From Pseudovibrio sp. Ad37 (lineage in GTDB: Bacteria > Pseudomonadota > Alphaproteobacteria > Rhizobiales > Stappiaceae): a stretch of 36,854 nucleotides of DNA. Position 1 is the stretch's first letter. Each line of letters opens with the position of its first letter. The notes beneath the pieces were generated by a model. It was not told the DNA's origin. It did not search any database and saw only the letters and a program-made list of their open reading frames with translations. The stretch lies in the NCBI RefSeq assembly GCF_001623075.1, contig NZ_LMCF01000094.1, positions 1 to 36,854 on the forward strand. Reading direction: 5' to 3'. Shown one piece after another: positions 33,038 through 36,854 of this stretch. The translations under genes were made by a program, and so were the position numbers.

Positions 33038-33997
33038 CTAGTTCAGATAGCTTCTGTCTTCCAGAGACACCTTTTTAATTTCGTCCCGCAGTATCTCAAT
33101 AAACGCAGCCTCCGCTGCATTGTGCCGGGTCTTTGAGTTTGTGATGAGTGCAATGTCGTAGATCGGCAGGTCTGCAAAATCGGTAATGCGCCATAATCGC
33201 TTCGCCTCAACATAAGGCCGCGCCACATGGACCGGAAATGGCCCGACACCCACACCAATTTCGATCAATCGGCGCAACTCTTCCAAATGATAGGACCGGC
33301 CAACGGGTGAATGCTCAATGCCCAGTTTGTTGCGCGCCATGGCAAATTCACTCATTTCTCCGCCGGGTTCATCGGTTGGAAAAGTCACATAGGGCTCGTG
33401 CGCGAGCTCTTCCTTACGAATATCATCGCGCCCAAACAGCGGACTGAGCCGGCCACAATAAAGCGCAAATCTCTCGCGGTAGATAATCTCATAGGTCAGG
33501 CCAGGTTGACGGGCTGTGGTGAGGCCGATCCCACATGAAGCCGTTTTGCGCTTAACTTGCGTGACCACATCACCGCTTGTCGCAACCTTAATTGAGAGTG
33601 TTGCCTTAGGATGTGTCTTGTGAAACCGCACAAAAGCAGCATCAATCACAGGTGACTCGGCGTGGGTTCCCGTGGCGATAGAAACGTGTCCGGTCACATC
33701 CTCGCGCACGTCTTTCAGCACCGCTGCGATGCGTGAAACCCCGCTATAAATCTCCAAACATTCTTCATAGAGAAGCTGTCCGGCTTTGGTCAGTGAGAAC
33801 TCACCTGCATTCCGATCTATCAGCACGCAATCAAACTGATTTTCCAGTCGTTTCAACGCGTTGGTGATTGCTGGCTGGGTTAGTAGCAGTCGTTTGGCAG
33901 CTTTAGTAACCCCTTTCTCCTCAACGATAATGAGAAAGGTATAAAGCAAGTTCCAGTCGAGGTTTCGACAGAAGCGTTCAAGAGAGGTTCGATTCAT
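33038..33997 (-). CDS. LysR-family regulator divergent from the second TRAP system
   Basis: A 319-residue LysR protein with the winged helix-turn-helix at about 14-75 (VTKAAKRLLLTQPAITNALKRLE) and the effector-binding domain after residue 100. It is divergent from dctP2 (34164), with 166 AT-rich bases between. TTCATAT (33993-33999) and ATATGAA (34031-34037) form an inverted repeat overlapping its own start codon, a possible autoregulatory site. Control of the TRAP operon is the likely role. The M20 gene is on the other side of a strong terminator but could also be a target. Confidence 0.9.
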   Translation of the reverse strand: MNRTSLERFCRNLDWNLLYTFLIIVEEKGVTKAAKRLLLTQPAITNALKRLENQFDCVLIDRNAGEFSLTKAGQLLYEECLEIYSGVSRIAAVLKDVREDVTGHVSIATGTHAESPVIDAAFVRFHKTHPKATLSIKVATSGDVVTQVKRKTASCGIGLTTARQPGLTYEIIYRERFALYCGRLSPLFGRDDIRKEELAHEPYVTFPTDEPGGEMSEFAMARNKLGIEHSPVGRSYHLEELRRLIEIGVGVGPFPVHVARPYVEAKRLWRITDFADLPIYDIALITNSKTRHNAAEAAFIEILRDEIKKVSLEDRSYLN

Positions 33998-34163
33998 ATG
34001 ATATTACTCAAATTTATATCTACATTAAATATATGAACTTGCTTAATGCGTCTACTCTTGGTCCTATGAATTTATGAGTAGGTTGTTAGTTGCAGCAAAA
34101 AGGGGTAGCGCACACAACCAGCACTCGGCATACGCAAAAAACGATTTTTCGGAGGAGAGACAC

Positions 34164-35156
34164 TTGACCAATTTCAAAAAATTCGCTGTTGCAACTGCGC
34201 TGACACTCAGCCTGACAAGCGGCGTTTCTGCTGCAACCACCTTGAAGCTTGCCGGTGTTGTACCAGTTGAGCACTACGGCAACACACTGCTGGAGCAAAT
34301 CAAGACTGATATTGAAGCTGCCAATGTTGATTTGAAAGTAACCGTGTTCCCTGCAGGCCAGCTTGGTGCGGGCGAAGAACTGTTTGAAGCTGCTGCACGT
34401 GGAAACGTAGATCTGGTGCATTCTGTGGTGTATGCGCACAGTGATCCGGTTCTGGAAATCAACTCTCTGCCATACCTTGTGAGCAGCTGGGATGAAGCCG
34501 AAAAAGTCTATCTGAACAAGGGCTCTGCCTTCAATAAAATCTTTGCTGAGCGTCTTGACGGCTTGGGTCTCAAGCTTCTGGCGAACGCACCAGAAGGGTT
34601 CATCGGTGTTGTAGCAAATGATGTGCCTGACAATGCAGGCAACACAGGCGACAAAGGCATGAACATTCGTGTCTGGAGCTCTCAGGTCATCAAAGCGACC
34701 GTTGAATCAATCGGGTTTAAAGCCACCACAATGAACTGGGGCGAAGTCTTTCCTGCCATTCAGGCGGGTACGGTTGATGGAGCGATCTGCTGTACTGCGC
34801 AGTTGGCTTACAGCGCATTTGCAACCTCTGATGTTGGCAAAGCCTTCATCCCGTACAACGTTGTAGTCGAAAACACCACCTACTACGCCTCCAGCCGCAC
34901 GTGGGACAAACTCTCCCAAGAGCAGCAGTCAGCTGTCCAGTCAGCTTTTGACAAAGCCGCACGTGATTATGCCGCCTGGGGCCGAAACAATGAAGCGCAG
35001 TACGTCACGAAGCTTCAGGAAAGCGGCTATCAGGTTGTGACTGTGTCTGATGAAGACCGTGCTGCAATCGCTGAAAAGGTGCGGGCCGACGTATGGCCAC
35101 AAATCTCTGAAATCGTTGGCAAAGATACCATCGATGCTCTGATGGCTGATAAATAA
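34164..35156 (+). CDS. dctP: TRAP transporter substrate-binding protein 2 (DctP family)
   Basis: The TTG at 34164 follows GGAGGAG at 6 bases and gives a proper signal peptide (MTNFKKFAVATALTLSL then TSGVSA); the upstream TTG at 34074 would add a hydrophilic leader. The product is 330 residues. The DctP fold is visible in VFPAGQLGAGEELFEAAARGNVD, SLPYLVSSWDEAEKVY, MNIRVWSS (probable carboxylate-binding Arg) and WGEVFPAIQAGTVDGAICC. The last stretch has a rare Cys-Cys pair. It is only distantly similar to the first DctP, so the ligand is probably different. Its permease partner DctM is broken, so this protein is probably orphaned. Confidence 0.9.
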   Translation: MTNFKKFAVATALTLSLTSGVSAATTLKLAGVVPVEHYGNTLLEQIKTDIEAANVDLKVTVFPAGQLGAGEELFEAAARGNVDLVHSVVYAHSDPVLEINSLPYLVSSWDEAEKVYLNKGSAFNKIFAERLDGLGLKLLANAPEGFIGVVANDVPDNAGNTGDKGMNIRVWSSQVIKATVESIGFKATTMNWGEVFPAIQAGTVDGAICCTAQLAYSAFATSDVGKAFIPYNVVVENTTYYASSRTWDKLSQEQQSAVQSAFDKAARDYAAWGRNNEAQYVTKLQESGYQVVTVSDEDRAAIAEKVRADVWPQISEIVGKDTIDALMADK

Positions 35157-35175
35157 GTACGAAGACACCTGTGCG

Positions 35176-35200
35176 AACGGGTGGCCTGTTACTGCCCGTT
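35176..35200 (+). other. Hairpin between dctP2 and dctQ2
   Basis: AACGGG (35176-35181) pairs with CCCGTT (35195-35200), followed by TCTTTT. It looks like a leaky terminator that would keep permease transcripts below binding-protein transcripts. Confidence 0.5.
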
Positions 35201-35236
35201 TCTTTTCCTGAAGTTAAGCCAGAACTATGAGCATTC

Positions 35237-35851
35237 ATGTCTGAACTCTCACAACACCTCTCACCAGGCTGGTCTCGATTTGTCGACCGCTTGGTAACGA
35301 TCAAATCCTGGTTGCTTGCCATCGGCTGTATCATCATGGCTGGCACGTTCTTTCTCGTGGTGATCTTTCGCTATGGATTTGGCTCAGACCTGTTTACCTA
35401 CGAAGAATGGCTGCTGATCATCTGTTTCTGGATGTATTTCGCAGGCGCTGCAATGGGAACCTACGATGGCTCTCATGTGAATGCAGACTTGCTGACCTAT
35501 GTGATCAAAGATCCACGTAAAGCACATGTGCGGGCAGTTATTATCGGTGGCATCGAGTTCATCATTGCGATGGCACTGGTCTACTGGTCTGCACTCATGA
35601 TCATTGATGAGATCGACAGTTATCCTCGGTGGCGCGCAACAATTGCCCTTCGAATTCCGTTCTTTGTCCCACGCCTTGCCATGCTGGTTGGGTTCGCAAC
35701 CATGGCCTTCTACAGCTTGCTGCATCTGATTGTGCTCGTCAAAACCGGCCCCGCCAAATCTGCGGCACAATCAAATGTGCAACAGCAAGATGATGTATCG
35801 TTTTCGCCGGTCATGCCAGAGACAACAAAAACAAAAGAGCCAGCACTATGA
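35237..35851 (+). CDS. dctQ: TRAP transporter small permease 2 (DctQ family)
   Basis: A 204-residue protein with four hydrophobic segments (about 22-46, 52-75, 94-114 and 135-160) and the DctQ pattern FRYGFGSDLFTYEEWLLIICFW after the first. The C-terminal tail is hydrophilic. The ATG has only a weak ribosome binding site. The stop overlaps the dctM2 start (ATGA), as in the first TRAP operon. It is intact, but its permease partner is disrupted. Confidence 0.87.
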   Translation: MSELSQHLSPGWSRFVDRLVTIKSWLLAIGCIIMAGTFFLVVIFRYGFGSDLFTYEEWLLIICFWMYFAGAAMGTYDGSHVNADLLTYVIKDPRKAHVRAVIIGGIEFIIAMALVYWSALMIIDEIDSYPRWRATIALRIPFFVPRLAMLVGFATMAFYSLLHLIVLVKTGPAKSAAQSNVQQQDDVSFSPVMPETTKTKEPAL

Positions 35852-36684
35852 TTATTCTGGGAAGCCTTATTCTTATCTGTCTCATGCTGGTGATTGGTGT
35901 CAGTGTCCCAATGTCCTTTGGCGCTGTTCTGCTATTTATCGCGCTTTTTGGCGGCCATGACGTCAGCGGCTTTATGCCAACCGGGCACTGGAAGGTGAGC
36001 TCACTGGTCCTGCTCGCAATCCCTTTGTTCATCTTGGCTGGCGCAATCATGGAGCGTGGCCGGATAGCGGCACCTTTGGTGTCTCTTGCTGAGTTAATGG
36101 TGGGCAATGTCCGGGGTGGGTTGAGTGCAGCTGCAGTCGTTGCAAGTGGTATCTTCGGAGCAATCTCTGGCTCAGCCACAGCAACGCTGACCTGCATCGG
36201 CTCCATCATGATGCCGCATCTGCGCAAAGCCAACTATCCGGAAGGCATGGCTGCAGCGCTGATCGTGAGCGCAAGTCCATTGGGCCTGCTTATTCCGCCT
36301 AGCTCCTCGCAAATTCTTTATGCCTTGACCACGCAGTAATCCGTGCTCAAGTGCTTTTTGGCGACCGTTGTTCCCGGGGTCATCCTCATCGGTTTCCTTT
36401 GCATCGTAAACTTCGTGATGTTGCGGAACGTGAAGGATCTGAAGACCGAACGCGTTGGCGGAAAGTTCACGTTTGAGCTGCGCACCAGAAGCTTCAAAGC
36501 CATGCCCGCTCTGTTGATGCCTGTTATCATTCTGGGTGGCATCTATGGTGGTGTTATGACGCCAACAGAAGCTGCTGGTGTTGCTGTGATCTACGCAATT
36601 CCAATCGGTTTCTTTATCTACCGTGGTCTTGATAGAGAGAACTTTTTCCCAACGCTGCGCTATGCTGCACTGATCAGCCCCACT
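35848..36684 (+). pseudogene. dctM: Disrupted TRAP large permease 2 (dctM), nonsense codon plus IS insertion
   Basis: The frame starts inside the dctQ2 stop and reads normal DctM sequence (SGIFGAISGSATATLTCIGSI, SPLGLLIPPSSSQILYAL), then meets TAA at 36337-36339 after 163 codons. The same frame continues without a shift into further DctM sequence (SVLKCFLATVVPGVILIGF, then GGIYGGVMTPTEAAGVAVIYA). One base change (CAA to TAA) would explain the stop; family members usually have Gln or another residue there. About 279 codons in, homology ends at an IS3-family terminus whose TGA closes the frame. A complete DctM has about 425 residues, so the last third is missing here. Either lesion should inactivate transport. 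Confidence 0.85.
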
Positions 36685-36854
36685 TGAGTGGTCCGGTTTG
36701 AAAGTTAGTGCATGACTGGCCTTTGGTCTACTGGAATGATTACTTCAGGAGCCGGTGGGCGGAAGTTCAGCGCACTATGGGGGCGTTTGGTATTGTAGTG
36801 TATCCTCCACCTTTCGATGATTATTTGGGCTTCACGCAACGAGTAAAAGGTCAG
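36685..36854 (-). mobile_element. End of an IS3-family insertion sequence (runs off right edge)
   Basis: DctM homology stops at about 36684. The next bases, TGAGTGGTCCGG, fit an IS3-type terminus (TG at the tip), followed within 25 bases by the end of a minus-strand transposase gene. The other terminus is outside the window, so the target duplication and the rest of dctM cannot be checked. The exact junction is inferred. Confidence 0.75.
36705..36854 (-). CDS. IS3-family transposase (OrfB, integrase core), C-terminal fragment
   Basis: Fifty codons on the minus strand end at TAA (36707-36705). The peptide contains SLREAQIIIERWRIHYNTKRP, here split as SLREAQIIIERW and RIHYNTKRPHSAL followed by NFRPPAPE, the conserved end of IS3-family DDE transposases. 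The N-terminal part and orfA lie beyond the window. It interrupts dctM2. Confidence 0.88.
   Translation of the reverse strand: MTFYSLREAQIIIERWRIHYNTKRPHSALNFRPPAPEVIIPVDQRPVMH

Noticed and set aside
36337-36339. Recoding (selenocysteine or pyrrolysine-type readthrough) at the dctM2 stop
   Set aside because: The codon is TAA, no recoding element is visible, and the gene is also cut by an IS, so simple decay is the better explanation.
1-36854. CRISPR arrays, tRNA or rRNA genes, prophage or defence genes
   Set aside because: No regularly spaced direct repeats, no tRNA-like cloverleaf sequences and no phage or defence protein motifs were seen on reading both strands; a tRNAscan or CRISPR search was not possible.

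Overview
The window looks like the accessory-catabolism part of a marine-type alphaproteobacterial genome. Gene content (tetrameric sarcosine oxidase soxBDAG, a GcvT-fused dimethylglycine dehydrogenase, GlxA-type AraC regulators, TRAP transporters, an SBP56 methanethiol oxidase) and moderate base composition would fit a Pseudovibrio/Stappiaceae-like organism. That placement is inferred from gene content; no rRNA or housekeeping marker is present. Several genes use TTG or GTG starts placed behind good ribosome binding sites.

Layout. (1) Positions 1-167 are the end of an IS21-like element (istA start on the minus strand plus terminal repeats). It abuts, and probably truncates, a gene for a >1000-residue all-helical protein of unknown function that runs to 3333. 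(2) Positions 3419-7530, minus strand, hold an operon iclR-mtoX-SCO1-diheme peroxidase/MauG. This is the known arrangement of the periplasmic copper methanethiol oxidase and its maturation genes, here led by an IclR regulator. Divergent from it is a tandem-domain DsbA/HCCA-isomerase-like protein (7752-9020). (3) An unknown helical protein lies at 9124-9834. (4) Positions 10007-15016 hold a LysR regulator divergent from a complete TRAP transporter (dctPQM) and an arginase/agmatinase-family ureohydrolase, probably an uptake-and-hydrolysis unit for a guanidino compound. A clean TTACAT-N11-ATGTAA operator lies in the divergent promoter. (5) Positions 15143-30188 hold a nearly complete glycine betaine to glycine route in three minus-strand transcription units: purU-dimethylglycine dehydrogenase; gbcA-gbcB-BCCT transporter; and soxB-soxD-soxA-soxG. 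Two paralogous GlxA/AraC regulators (19107-20144 and 30287-31282) sit among them. (6) Positions 31279-36684 hold a small membrane protein, an M20 amidohydrolase, a second LysR, and a second TRAP system whose large permease gene is broken twice: by a premature TAA and by an IS3-family insertion at about 36685 that runs off the right edge.

How it works together. The BCCT carrier imports betaine. GbcA/GbcB remove one methyl group as formaldehyde, the FAD/GcvT enzyme turns dimethylglycine into sarcosine, and SoxBDAG turns sarcosine into glycine, with the methyl carbons loaded on tetrahydrofolate. PurU releases formate from formyl-THF to regenerate free THF. MtoX would add methanethiol oxidation (formaldehyde, sulfide, H2O2), so two one-carbon-yielding routes share the region. 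No single wholly new system is obvious. The most worthwhile leads are the guanidino-type TRAP-ureohydrolase unit with an altered active-site-loop residue, the tandem DsbA-like protein next to mtoX, the large truncated helical-repeat protein, the palindrome in front of gbcA, and a 10-mer shared by the purU and gbcA upstream regions.
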